DNA from: Cannabis sativa
Taxonomy: Eukaryota; Streptophyta; Magnoliopsida; Rosales; Cannabaceae
NCBI RefSeq assembly: GCF_029168945.1
Contig: NC_083604.1
Span: 47,611,686 to 47,675,685 of the forward strand
Length of the DNA stretch: 64,000 nt
Direction of reading: 5' to 3'
The notes beneath the pieces are model-generated. The model saw only the letters and a list, made by a program, of their open reading frames with translations, searched no databases and was not told the origin of the DNA. Numbering within the stretch: position 1 is the first letter of the stretch; each line of letters begins with the position of its first letter. The position numbers and the translations under genes are program-made. This document shows, piece after piece, positions 21,277 to 32,864 of the stretch.

Positions 21277-23382
21277 ATGACCGACCTGTCGGATAGTCAA
21301 CTGCTCGGCTCGGGAGGCCACGCATTCGATGGTGACGAGGACCAGGAGGAAGATAGTTTTCTCCCAGCTTCGATTCAGAGGAGGACATCGCGCCTACCGT
21401 AGGCATAGAGCTAGGTCCAATGTCTTCTTCGGACATAGAGAAAATGGTGCAAGAGCTCGCTGAGCCTGGGACCATTGATATTCGAGACAGCGAGTCCACG
21501 GTGTCAGCCCGCGACCACCTTATTCATTCGAGGCATGCGCCTGATGTTGAGGTCGAGGAGACAAACGACGACTGGACGGCCCCAGCTCGCAAAGCAGGCG
21601 ATGAAGAGGAAGAGGTGGAAGGGAGCGGTATTGACTCAGTCGATGACACCCAGCTGAACGAGCCTTTCTCGTGCGAGGATTTGGTTTCGAGGGTTACCAA
21701 ATCAGACCTTACCACCTTTACGAGGCTGAACCTACTGCGACTTGCGTCTTTATGTCCTAAGCCAACTCAGAGGGCGCACCTTCCTTTTACAAATCCTGCG
21801 ATTATCCCCACAGAGGATGTGGTAATCTCAATACCCATCCTCCGATGTGGGGTATCAGTCCCTTTCCATCCTTTTATCGCGGCTATCCTCAAGCGATATG
21901 ATGTATCACCTTTCCAGCTAACTCCCAATAGTTATCGCACCACCCTGGCTTTTTACGCGATGTATATGGAGTATGTTCATAGGGCTCCCTCGGTAGAAGA
22001 GTTCAGGTACTTCTACGATATAAAAAGCGTAGGCCTTCACAATGGTTTCTACTGCTTTAGCAAATGGGCGACTTCTGAAATTAACGGGGTAGAAGGAATG
22101 GTATCTAACATGGGAGATTGGAAATCGAAGTGGTTCTACATCTTCAAAGTCCCAGGGATTAGAACTGATTTTAACCGTAGACCTAGTACGTCGCATGTTT
22201 TCTGACTTAGACATTTTTCTAAGTTGCTTTGAGGTTTTAATCTGACTTGCTCTTTTCTTTTGGTTTTCGCAGATAGACCGTCTCGTCCCACACTCGACGC
22301 GACTCGCAGAGAAACAACAGAAATTCTTGGAAGCCTTCCTGTACAAGATCGCGACTGGCGATTATTATGTACGACTGCTAAGCTTTGCGAACATAAACTG
22401 ATCCCTGAGAACGCGAGTCTTTGGAGAGAGCCGGTGTATAAGGAACCTTCTGAAAAGCAGCAAGAGCGAATTGATAAACGCCTTTCTAAGCAAACTCCGC
22501 GACCATCATCAGGTATTTTATCGCATACGCAAACTTAAGGTGTTGGAATTTTATCCCTAGTTATATTAACCCTTGTTGTTTTTTGTAATCGCAGAAATGA
22601 CTTTCCTAAAGTCTGCTCCTATGCTCAACCGCAAATTGAAACTTGGGACAGCATCGACCTCTCCAATTACATCCCAGAAGAGGATAAGCGATGTGGTTGT
22701 CACTCCTGCCGCAGATTCCTCCAAGAGGCCTGCTAAGGGTGTTCAAGACAAAGGGAAGAAGGTCGTGATCGATCTAGCAGCTCGAGCTCGTCATGTGCTG
22801 TACCTTCAGGAGAGGTTTGTCAGTGATGAGTTTTTGTCGAAGATTGACAAGTCATCTTCAGAAGAGTTGCTTCCTCGTGCTGCGGAGTTAGCTTCGCAAT
22901 TCATGGCTACGTTTGCAAAGGCTTTTGCTGTAGGGCCCAAAGAAGTTGAAATCGCGAAGAAGCATATTGCTCAGCTTCAAGAAGACGTTAAGAAACTGAA
23001 GCAGGATGCGTCTTCCAAAGCCAAGGAACTAGAGGAACTTCGTAAGGCCAAGGAACAGGTCGAGCTTCAAGCCAAGGCGAAGATTGAAGAGATGTCTCGC
23101 GACCTGGAAACTGAGAAGGAGAACGGCAAGAAACAGTACGACCAGGCGGTTTCGGACTACATCTATACTACTCTTTCCAAGATTCCAGACTTTGACTTCT
23201 CGATTCTTGGAGCGGAAGCCGCAGAAATGGCCGAGGCTTTTCGCGCTATGTCACCCACACCAACTCAAGGTGGTGGAGGGAACATTCTCGAGGAGACTGA
23301 AGTCGCGGAGGTGGAGGAGGTCGAGAACGAGGTGGCCAGTAAAGGCGCGGATGAATCTGTTCTTGCTGCTCCCAACGCTTAA
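21277..23382 (+). pseudogene. Antisense extra gene (aORF) of Gypsy-1, frameshifted
   Basis: Read from comparison with Gypsy-2, exons are 21277-22185, 22273-22512 and 22595-23382, with GT-AG introns whose phases fit (phase 1 at both junctions). Exon 1 starts MTDLSDSQLLGSGGHAFDG but loses frame near 21360-21371, and the homologous reading resumes upstream of MSSSDIEKMVQELAEPG at 21420. Exon 1 then holds the domain resembling the 'putative gypsy type transposon' family (ISIPILRCGVSVPFHPF, LKRYDVSPFQLTPNSYR, YDIKSVGLHNGFYCFSKW). Exon 3 gives a Lys/Glu/Ala coiled coil (about residues 120-190 of that exon). The function is unknown. One frameshift makes this copy a likely pseudogene. Confidence 0.8.
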
Positions 23383-23797
23383 TTTTTCTCTTTTATGTTT
23401 GAACTAGTTTTCTTTTGAATTTGCTAGTTAGTTTTTTATGCGGTACAGGGGTACTCGCACTCTGTACTTAGACATATTTGCAATTTATTTTGGACAAATT
23501 CATATCCTCGCGGGGATAATTAATGTTTAACATTTTTCGCAGTACACGGGTACTCGCGTTTTTTTTTATATATATATATTCGACTTTCATTACAGCTTGG
23601 TGTAATAAGTAGAAAATCTTACAAGACTTGACAAAACTTTGTTTAAACTTGAAGACTTAACAAATATGAGGCATTTCCTTTATATATTCAATAGTACATT
23701 ATGGCATATATACTCCCCTATACTTAAGATTTTTTTTTTTTTTATAAAAAATGTCTAAGTATAAGTACAAAGCGAACATAATTTAATAATGCGAGTA
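23383..23797. terminator. Convergent 3' region of Gypsy-1 with hairpins
   Basis: Between the ends of the antisense gene and of pol. TATCCTCGCGGGGATA (23503-23518) folds into a short hairpin, and GTACAG...CTGTAC (about 23443-23467) forms another. Both have counterparts in Gypsy-2. Two opposite transcription units converge here, so a role in 3'-end formation is possible but not shown. AT-rich sequence fills the rest. Confidence 0.35.
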
Positions 23798-26700
23798 CTA
23801 TTGATAATATAATTTTAGGCTTTCGCCATTCCAAGCTCGTGGAATCGCAGTACCATCGAGTGCTGCGAGTCGGTATGTGGCGTCACCTATTTTTTTCGCG
23901 ATGAGATATGGTCCTTCCCAACTATCTCCAAAGACCCCATGCGCTGGGTTCTTGGTATTTGGCATTACTCTTCTAAGGACCAAGTCTCCTGCTCGCAGGA
24001 CTTTTGCTTTTACCTTAGAGTTAAAGTATCTTGCAGTTCGCCGTTGGTAAGCCACATTTTTTAAGTGTGCTTGATCGAGTTTTTCCTCCAGAAGATCAAG
24101 GTAGAGTGACTGCTTCTCTTCGTTCTGCGAGATGTTGAAAACATCTCTGCGTAGGGAACCTGCCCCAATTTCAACTGGCACCATGGTCTCGCACCCGTAG
24201 GAAAGCGAGAAGGGTGTTTCGCCAGTTGTGGATCAAGGAGTTGTATTATAAGACCACAGGACTTGCGATAACTCGTCTGGCCAAGTCCCTTTACGTTCTT
24301 CTAGTCTCCCTTTAATGGTGTGTTTTATTATTTTGTTAACAGCTTCAGTCTGTCCGTTGCTTTGCGGGTAAGCAACTGCGGAGAACGCCTTTTTGATTCC
24401 CAGATCGTCACATAGTTGTCGCATCTCTTTACAATCGAACTGTTTTCCATTGTCTGAAATGAGTTTGTATGGAATACCAAATCGACAAATTATGTAGTTA
24501 TAGACAAACTCGCGCAATTTAGTTGCTGTGATGGTTGCGAGTGCTTTGGCTTCGGCCCATTTCGTGAAATAATCTACTGCAACTACCGCATATTTGACTC
24601 CGCCTTTCCCTTTAGGTAGCTCGCCTATTAAGTCAATCCCCCATACTGCAAAGGGCCATGGACTTGTGATAGAATGTAGGTTACTCGGAGGTTGGTGGGT
24701 ATATGTGGCTATTCGCTGGCATCTGTCGCATTTCTTCGCAAATGTGAGAGCATCTTGTCGCAAGGTTGGCCAGTATTACCCCTGTCGCATGATTTTCAAT
24801 GCAAGGGAGTTACCTCCGGTATGATTGCCGCAAATCCCTCCGTGTACCTCATGAAGTATATAATCGCAATCTTCCCCGCTGATGCATTTGAGTAGTGGTT
24901 GACTAAAACTTCTGCGATACAACCTTTAATCATACATTACATAACGGGCGGCTCGTTGTCGCAGCTTTCTTGCTTCTACCTTGTCCTCGGGCAAGACGCC
25001 CTTTTCCAGATATGCGACGACTGGAGTAATCCAGGTGACCTCCTGAACGGTATCTACCTCCATGATCATTTCACGATTTATAGTTGGGTGAGCTAATACA
25101 TCTACCGGAATTACATCGAGCAATTCGGCTTCTCTGGTTGAGGCCAAACGGGCCAATGCGTCTGCGTGTGAATTCTGAGCACGCGGCATTCGAGACACAA
25201 TTACTTTTTTGAATTTCTGCATTAGCTTGCATACAATGGCTAAATACTTAACCAATCTCCCGCATCTTGCCAGATATTCTCCATTCACCTGACACACCAG
25301 GATTTGGGAGTCGCTAAAAGCCTGAAGATACTTAACTTTCATCTCGAGAGCGAGTTTCAATCTTGCAATTAATGCCTCGTACTCGGCTTCATTGTTTGAT
25401 GCAGAAAATTCAAAACGTAAAGCAGCATGTACCTTAAAATTACTGGGACTGATTAATAAGAGTCCACTACTAGAACCCTCACTATTTGAGGCTCCGTCGA
25501 TGTACAATGTCCACAGTTCGCTATTCGCTATAGCGATGTCACTTTTGTCCTCTATGAGTGCTACCTCGGTGCTGGGGAATTCAAGGATAAAATCTGCTAG
25601 GGCTTGCCCCTTGATCGCAGTTCTTGGTTTATACTTGATGTCAAAAAAGCCTGAAGATACTCGACTTGCATCTCGAGAGCGAGTTTCAATCCTGCGATTA
25701 ATGCCTCGTACTCGGCTTCGTTGTTTGATGCAGAAAATTCAAAACGTAAAGCAGCATGTACCTTAAAATTGCTGGGACTGATTAATAAGAGTCCGCTACC
25801 AGAACCCTCGCTATTTGAGGCTCCGTCGACGTACAATGTCCACAGTTCGCTATTCGCTATATCGATGTCACTTTTGTCCTCTATGAGTGCTACCTCGGTG
25901 CTGGGGAATTCAAGGATAAAATCTGCTAGGGCTTGCCCCTTGATCGCAGTTCTTGGTTTATACTTGATGTCGAATTGACTCAACTCCATCGCCCATTTCA
26001 ATAACCTCCCTGATGTTTCTGGTTTCGCCAAAACTTGCCTTAAGGGGTAGTTTGTCAAAACTTCAATACTGTGAGCCTGGAAATAAGGTCGCAATTTCCC
26101 TGACGATGTTATCAAGGCAAACACCAACTTTTCCATTTGGGGATAGCGGGTCTCGGCATCCAGTAATCGCTTACTGACATAATACACCGGGTATTGCCAT
26201 CCTTGATCCTCGCGTACTAGTACTGAACTAATCGCATATTCCGACACTGCTAAATAGATGGACAAGACTTCACCGGTCACTGGCTTTGATAAGATCGGAG
26301 GTTGCCCCAAGTGCGTTTTTAAGGTTTGAAAAGCTTGCTCGCATTTTTTGATCTAGTGGAACCTTTTGTTGCCTTTAAGAATCTGAAAAAACTCCTTGCA
26401 CTTATCAGAAGATCGTGATATAAAGCGGTTTAAGGCTGCGACTTTACCTATGAGGCTTTGAACTTTTTTTGGCTTGGTTGGTGATGGCATTTCCACCAAT
26501 GCCCTGATCTTCGCAGGATTGGCCTCTATTCCTCGCTGGTTAACCATGAACCCAAGGAATTTCCCAGAGCCAACTCCAAACACACATTTCAGAGGGTTTA
26601 GCCGCATCTTATACCGTCGTAATATATCGAACATGGCCTGTAAGTGGGCAATGTGATCCTTCGCATGTTGAGATTTTACGAGCATATCGTCAACATATAC

Positions 26701-29700
26701 CTCCATGGTTTTTCCAATGAGATCTGCGAACATCATGTTCACTAGCCTCTGATAAGTTGCACCTGCGTTTATTAAACCAAAGGGCATCACTTTGTAACAG
26801 TATAGTCCTCGATCAGTAATGAACGAAGTGTGTTCCTGGTCGGGTTCATACATCAGGATTTAATTATATCCCGAGTATGCGTCCATAAAACTCAGGAGTT
26901 CGTGACCTGCAGTGGCATCAACAAGCTGGTCAATGCTAGGAAGGGGAAAGCTGTCTTTGGGACAGGCTTTGTTTAGGTCTGTAAATTCAACGCATGTGCG
27001 CCATGAGCCATTAGGCTTAGGCACGAGTACGGGGTTCGCTAACCAGTTTGGGTAAAACGACTCCCGTATAAAACCGCAGGCAAGGAGGCGGTCGACTTCT
27101 TCTTTTAGCACTTGGTACCTCGCGGGGTCCATTTTGCGGCGATTTTGTCGGACACCTTGCACCTCGGGGTCAATGTTCAAGCGATGACACATGACTTGCG
27201 GAGATATCCCGACCATATCTGAGTGTTTCCAAGCAAAAACATCAAGATTTTGCTTTAAAAAGGTCGTTAATTGTTCTCGCTGCTGAAAATTTAATTTAGA
27301 ACCAATTTTTAAAACTTTGTTATTATCTACAGGATCTATAGGTACCTCAATGGTGTCTTCCGCGGCTTGGGCTGCGGCGGCGTGATCGAGGATTCTTGGA
27401 TCCAAGTCTGGTTCATTTATGTGCGGCACCTCCTCGATTCTGAGGATCTCCTGGCGAGGAGGTGGCGCCTCCAACAGGTAGATAACATTTACCGTCTTTT
27501 TCTCCGCGAGTTTGACTGCTGTGTTGTAGCATTCCCGCGAATCTGCTTGGACTCCCCGCACAGAACCTATTCCAGCGGGAGTAGGGAACTTCATTGTCAG
27601 ATGATAGATCGAGGTTATGATCTTCATCTCCTTCAGGATCGGTCGACCAATAACGGCATTATATGCAGAATACTGGTCGATTACCGCGAAGTCAGCCATT
27701 GACTTGGCTGTTACCGGGGCGGTTCCCAAAGTGATTGGGAGTTTGATCATTTCTTTTAATGTTATGACGTCGCCAGTAAAACCATAGATGCTCGACATCA
27801 CAAGCCGCAGGTCCTTCTCCTGCAATCCCATTTGTTTGAAGGCTTGGAAGTTCAAAAGATTCACTGAACTTCCATTGTCGACAAGTATGCGGTGGACATT
27901 ATCCCCACCAATATTGGCGATGATAACTAGTGCATCGGAATGTGGGTGATGGACCCATCTCGCATCACTCTCCATAAAGGTGATGTCGTCGCATTCCCTC
28001 TTAAATAGTTTCTCGGGCCGCTCACTAAGATTGTTGACATTGGTGAACGACTTTTCTTTGGCTTCCCTGACATACCGCTCTTGTGACTTGCGAGAGTCTC
28101 CTGCAATATGGGGTCCTCCAATGATAGTTAAGATGTTGCGAGGCGTTCTAGAACCACTCGCATTTTGGTTTTCTCCTTTGTCATCTGCTTGGGGATGACT
28201 TTCCTCGCCCTTCTTATACTTGTCGAACTTTCCTCTCCGAATCATCTCCTCGATTTCATCCTGAAAGACCAAACATTCTAAGGTAGTATGACCAATGTCT
28301 TTGTTGTACTTACAGAATTTTTTGGGGTCTCTTCTGTCGCGACTTCCCCTGATGGGGGGTGGCTTCTTGAAGACTCCATTTCTGTCTTCGATTGCATAGA
28401 TATGCTCTCGGGGTACTGCGAGTTCAGCATAATTGACGAAACGAGGTCCGCCCTTCCTCTTCGGCGAGGATTCCTTCTTGGGAGGAGACTTGGCCAACTT
28501 CGGACTTCGCTGTCTCCGCGGGCTGCGTCTCCTTGGGCTTTGGCCCCTGGAGTTCTTCCCTCGGGGACTGCGAGATCGTGAACGCGGTATTGGTGATTTG
28601 CGCTTGTCTTTGCCCTTCTCTAACTCTGCCAGAGAATTCTCGATTCTCTTGTGGGGTTCGGCCATGGCGAAGAATTCGACTAAGGATTCTGGCCTTCGAG
28701 CTTGTAACTCCTTCCAGAAGTCGGTCCTCGGCAAAATACCTGTTATCAGCATACAAACAAGCGAAGACTCGGGAGCCTTCTCGACTTTTGTTACCTCTGC
28801 ATTAAACCGTTTAAAATAGTCTTGTAAAGACTCACCAGGTTCTTGTTTGATGTTGGCCAAAGTCGTATAAGGCAGCCTATAGGTCATCGTAGCCTGGAAA
28901 TGTGTGAGGAACAAGTCGACGAAGGTTTCCCATGTCGATATTGATGCCTCAGGCAATTGGGTAAACCATTCGTGGGCGTTCTCCTCGAGTGTTGCCGTAA
29001 GAATGCGACATTTTGCAAGCTGTGGTACCTGATCCACCTCCAATATAGTATTGAATTTTTCAAGATAATCTATAGGGTTAGAAGTACCTTTATACTTTAG
29101 GAATTCGGATAGACGAAACCCCTTGGGAAGTTGGGCTTGTCGCACTTCTGTAGTGAAGGGCGAGGTACCATGCAACTTGTATATGGGCTTTCGTTGCTGC
29201 TCGAGCATTTTCAAAGCTTGCAGAAGCATGCTTTGGTCAATTCCTCCAGTCGCAGGAGTCGGGGCTGCTGTGACTGCGGGAGTCGCAACTACTGCGGCGA
29301 GATTTGCTGGGACATTGATCCCAGTAGTCGCGATCGGCGCGGTAGGCGGGTTATTGTAAGTGTTGACACCCTGATCGTCCGCATGGGGATCACGGAGTGT
29401 CTCCGTATTATGAGGGGCGCGAGAACGCGCTCTAAAAACTGCGTTGAGGTGATCACGCAGATCACCTCGATGTACCTGGTAATGTCCTCCCTGTTGCGTC
29501 TGTACAGAGTCGGACCTTGTATATCTGCTCGGTGTACGACCATGCGATGACGAAGAGGCTGATTCTGCGTCGTTGTCTCTTGATGGTCGACTGCGAGGAT
29601 TGCGTCTTTCAGGGTCTTCATCAACCTGCGTGCCTTGGTTTGAATACCTTACGGATTGATCCCTTGATGTTGGATGGTTCAGGTCCAAACCTTCAGGGTT

Positions 29701-30126
29701 GGTTCTTCGTTCCCTGCGTACACGGTTAGTATGGCGTCTAGAATTTGTTACCTGAGGGTTGTCCGTGCGAGTAGCAGGAACTCAAGGGGGGCGTCGGGCC
29801 CGGTTTTGTCCATCTACTTCGGCCTGTAGTGCACGCAGCTGGTTCTGAATCGCAGTATATTGATCAGTGGTGAGCTGGATGATTCCCTCGGATACCACTG
29901 CCGCAGTGACGGGGGGAAAATGCATGGTTGCTGGTGGTGTGGATGTGTCCCCGACTTGAGGGTCAATTGTTTCTGGGAATAGGTTGAGAGGTCTGATATT
30001 GCTTCTCCCTACTCCGCCATTAATGACATCCACAGGCAACATTCCAGCTCCAGATTATGGTACGTTCATCATCCCAATGTTGATGGACCCGTTGTTAGCT
30101 CCTCCGTTTGTTTGATTTCCAGCCAT
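23798..30126 (-). pseudogene. Gypsy-1 gag-pro-pol with multiple stops
   Basis: Begins with MAGNQTNGG at 30126 and ends LKLYYQ at 23798. Order: gag (KGFRLSEFLKYKGTSNPIDY, EPGESLQDYFKRFNAEV), zinc-knuckle-like CKYNKDIGHTTLEC, aspartic protease ILVDNGSSVNLL, RT (MPFGLINAGATYQ, YVDDMLVKS), RNase H, a second RNase H (TLYVDGASNSEG, ASNNEAEYEALI), integrase (CDRCQ, GIDLIGELPKG, ISDNGKQF, PQSNGQTEA). Stops fall near 30055, 29782, 26860, 26353, 24926, 24776 and 24233. Compared with Gypsy-2 most are explained by C-to-T changes (CGA, CAA, CAG or TGG to stop). A tandem duplication disrupts the RNase H region. Confidence 0.92.
25314..25971 (-). repeat. 329-bp tandem duplication in Gypsy-1 pol
   Basis: The block from AAAAGCCTGAAGATAC to ATACTTGATGTC occurs twice, with the second copy offset by 329 bases (for example CCTGAAGATA at 25321 and 25650, GATGTC ending at 25642 and 25971). 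The copies differ at only a few positions. The duplication covers the link between the two RNase H domains. Since 329 is not a multiple of 3 it also shifts the frame. Gypsy-2 has a single copy. Confidence 0.9.
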
Positions 30127-30169
30127 GATGGTATTTTTCTTGAAATGAATAAAATCTTAGTTCTCGTTT

Positions 30170-30187
30170 CCCACAGACGGTGCCAAA
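30170..30187 (-). other. Gypsy-1 primer-binding site
   Basis: TTTGGCACCGTCTGTGGG on the minus strand directly follows the 5' LTR. Gypsy-2 has TTTGGCGCCATCTGTGGG at the same place. The TGGCGCC start is a common primer-site beginning in plant Gypsy elements; the tRNA is not assigned here. Confidence 0.8.
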
Positions 30188-31038
30188 TGTTGTCGAGTGA
30201 ATTTTGCAACACCAAGTTATATGATATTATTAGTGACAAGAAGCAATTTACATGAAAAGACAAGTGCGAGTATTCAACCTAGAATGGCGAGTACTCAACT
30301 GGGAATGAGAAATAGTTAACCAAAAACTGGAAAATAACAATGATACAGAGAAATTATAGTGGTTCAGTCAGATTATGGTCTGCTTAGTCCACTGTAGCAA
30401 GAGATTCGTAGGTCCCATTTCACGGTGGATCACCCCTTTATATACAAAACAGGTGTCCGATCAGTTATACAAGGATTGCATTCATTGTTAATCTGTTATT
30501 ACACATTGAATTACAATAATTAAACTAAGCAACGTCAACATTAATAAATGAATGACAATTACTAAGTTCATCAACGTACGCGTCTTCCGAATCTGCGAGT
30601 TGACTGCTCATATTCCTATGTTAAACTTGCAGGGTTATCATTATATTTAGGATGTCTGCGTCCTTAGGTAGTCGCTTCTTGTAGACATCGTATGTCGAGC
30701 TGATAGAACCTAGACATGCGAGTCTATATTGCATTATAAAGGCTGCAGGGTTCTTAAGACCAACTCGTATTTACAGAGAATCGTTCTCCTGGTTTATACA
30801 AGGACAAAGGGGAGGATGCTCGCATATATTCGATATATGCGATCTACTCTCTTGTTTTGGATGCGATTAGACTTCGGTCATGCTCGCCACCTCTCGCTGG
30901 TTATATCTTAAGCGAGGTTTAAAACTTCGAGGAGTCCCTCAGGGACATCTCAGCTTTCCGTGGAAAATCTGAGTATACGTGTCCTTTAAGTAGGGGTCTG
31001 GTCTCGAGTTTCTAGGTGAGAGAAATCTCACTATAACA
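30188..31038 (-). repeat. Gypsy-1 5' LTR with TATA box
   Basis: The 851-bp partner of 19165-20015 and adjacent to the primer-binding site, so it is the 5' LTR. On the minus strand TATATAAAGG (around 30436-30444) is the likely promoter for gag-pol. The TSD CTACC follows at 31039-31043. Confidence 0.92.
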
Positions 31039-31801
31039 CTACCCTTCAATGCATTTTATCCTTAAAACAGTTAGCTACCTATAAATGATATTTCAGTAAA
31101 CTAATATAATTACTAAAATGAGACCTCAATTATTTATCTCTATCAAGCCAAGCTCGAAGGAAATCATCGTTTCACTTCTAAATACTTATAGAAGCTATAG
31201 ATTCCATATCTATGATTAGCATTCCCACTCAATTGAAGTACCATGTCCTTAATCTGTATGTCATGAGAAGATCCAATTGGTCCACTTTAACGAACAAAGT
31301 AAAGAGCATAAATAATACAACTAAGATTGAACCTAACCATATCGGGATTAAGATCTACAAACCTAAACCAGTGATATTGACTTAGAAAGATATAACAGTA
31401 AGTTTATGATATCTTATCCAAGATCAATATCGGTCCAATCTAATGTATACTCCATACATCTAATACTCGTAAACTTTGTCAAAACCCTGGAAGGGACATA
31501 ACACTTATCCAAGGTCTAAGTATACCTGATCGCCGATTATCATGTCAGTGTAAATCCAGTGTACTGAGAAATCGTGGGACTTAAACTTTTGAACATATAA
31601 TCTGACTATATTCTACTTTGCTGACGATACTATAATCATGAGCAAATATATATGTTCTATACTTAATAGAATTTATACACTAAATATATAATCATGAAAT
31701 AAATCATGTGAACCTGCAACATAAAATGATTTCTGATCTTTTATTAATTAGTAAATCTGATTATATTGAAATGAGTTTTATTTAGGGCTATAAACCCAAC
31801 A

Positions 31802-32162
31802 TCAGTTTCACGAGCCTTCTCCACTCTACTTGTGGACTTAACAGCCTCACAACCATTGCAATTTTCTATTGGGGTATCTTCTGCACCAAGCCACGGTGCT
31901 CCCCCGGGCTTCAAAGTTTCACCCAAGCGCCCCTCTGGCATCAATGAAGCTGAGTTCAAGAAACTACTCAAGCGTAATCATAGTGTCACACTCTCTTTGA
32001 ATGAAAGCAACCCCGATGAGGCGGGTGTCGCTCAGCGCACCCGCCAGGAGCCATGAGCCTCATCAATTGGAATACTTGTGGATTGGGGGAGTAAACGAGC
32101 ATTCTGTCGACTCTCCCTTTTAGTTATCAGTTTAAACCAACCATTTTGTATATTATGGAGAC
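31802..32162 (+). pseudogene. LINE (plus strand): end of ORF1-like part and start of endonuclease
   Basis: A non-LTR element read on the plus strand. Its first part ends FSIGVSSAPSHGAPPGF...DEAGVAQRTRQEP with a stop overlapping the next ATG (ATGA at 32053-32056). The following frame starts MSLINWNTCGLG, the conserved beginning of LINE ORF2 endonucleases. The frame is already damaged (WGSKRAF read-through with shift). It is interrupted at ATGGAGAC, the METKLS codons, by a MITE. The 5' part is cut off by the LTR ending at 31801. Confidence 0.8.
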
Positions 32163-32864
32163 TAGGGGTGAGCAACAGTCGGTTTGGTCAGTTTTTTACA
32201 CACAAAAAATTCAAAATTCGGTTTTCATGGTTATAATCCGAAAATTGACCGACCATTATACAAATGTAAAAAAAACGACTGTTTTAATCCATGGTTTGGT
32301 CGATTTAAACCGACCAAACCAAACTTCATTTTTTTTTAAAAAAAAAAGTTTTAAATTTTTTTATAATTATTTGAAAACTAAAAAAATTAGAGTATTGTAT
32401 CAAATATCATATATTTAAGAATAAAACTTTATTAGTTAAATAAATAATGTAAAATAAACTTTTTTAAATTTATTCAAATTATTTGTACTATTAATATGGT
32501 AATGCGTTATATTAAAAAACTTGTATTATTTTATGAATGTGTATATATAATATGTAAATGCATCAAACTATAATAAAATAAAGCAATCAATAGTTGAGAT
32601 TTTAAATAAAAAAGATATAAGTAAAACTAGTTTAATAAAATTGTATATTAATTATGTACAAAAATCATATATATTATATATAATATATATGTTCGGTCGG
32701 TTCTCGGTGACCGATTTTTCATTGACACTAAAACCGACCATGTTAAGGCGGTTTTAACCGAAGGCAGTTTTTTCGTTTTCAGTTTTTTTGGTGTCGGTTT
32801 ATCGGTGTTCGGACGGTCGGTGTATTCGGTTTGGTCGGTTTTTTAGTTTTTTTTCTCACCCCTA
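32163..32864. mobile_element. MITE-1: 702-bp hAT-like non-autonomous element
   Basis: Perfect 10-bp inverted ends (TAGGGGTGAG / CTCACCCCTA) and a perfect 8-bp TSD ATGGAGAC (32155-32162 and 32865-32872). Eight-base TSDs are characteristic of the hAT superfamily. The interior has no transposase. The subterminal regions carry many inverted copies of CGGTTTGGTCGG and AAACCGACC, while the core is AT-rich. The insertion splits the endonuclease of the plus-strand LINE. Confidence 0.92.

Larger units (their letters stand above)
19165..31038 (-). mobile_element. Gypsy-1: Tat-lineage LTR retrotransposon, decayed
   Basis: An 11.87-kb element with 851-bp LTRs at both ends and TSD CTACC (19160-19164 and 31039-31043). 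The minus strand carries gag-pro-RT-RNase H-second RNase H-integrase; the plus strand carries a convergent antisense gene. Dual RNase H domains and an antisense extra ORF are features of the Tat lineage. The two LTRs differ at roughly 25-30 of 851 positions by my hand count, mostly transitions, so it is older than Gypsy-2. At least seven in-frame stops and a 329-bp duplication make it defective. Confidence 0.93.
17631..31801 (-). mobile_element. Copia-type LTR interrupted by Gypsy-1
   Basis: The LTR begins TGTTGG at 17631 and ends CCCAACA at 31801; on the minus strand it starts TGTTGGGTTTATAGCCC. It is split at 19164/31039 by Gypsy-1. Removing Gypsy-1 leaves about 2.29 kb, closely like the LTRs at 34060, 59487 and 63160. 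The flanks are CTACG (left) and TCAGT (right), so no TSD is visible. There is no primer-binding site on the left and LINE sequence abuts it on the right. It is therefore a solo or rearranged LTR and not half of an intact element. Confidence 0.75.

Noticed and set aside
28424..28819. Several open frames on both strands inside Gypsy-1 gag, repeated in Gypsy-2
   Set aside because: Shadows of the Arg/Ser-rich gag segment in other frames; no independent start or conserved content.
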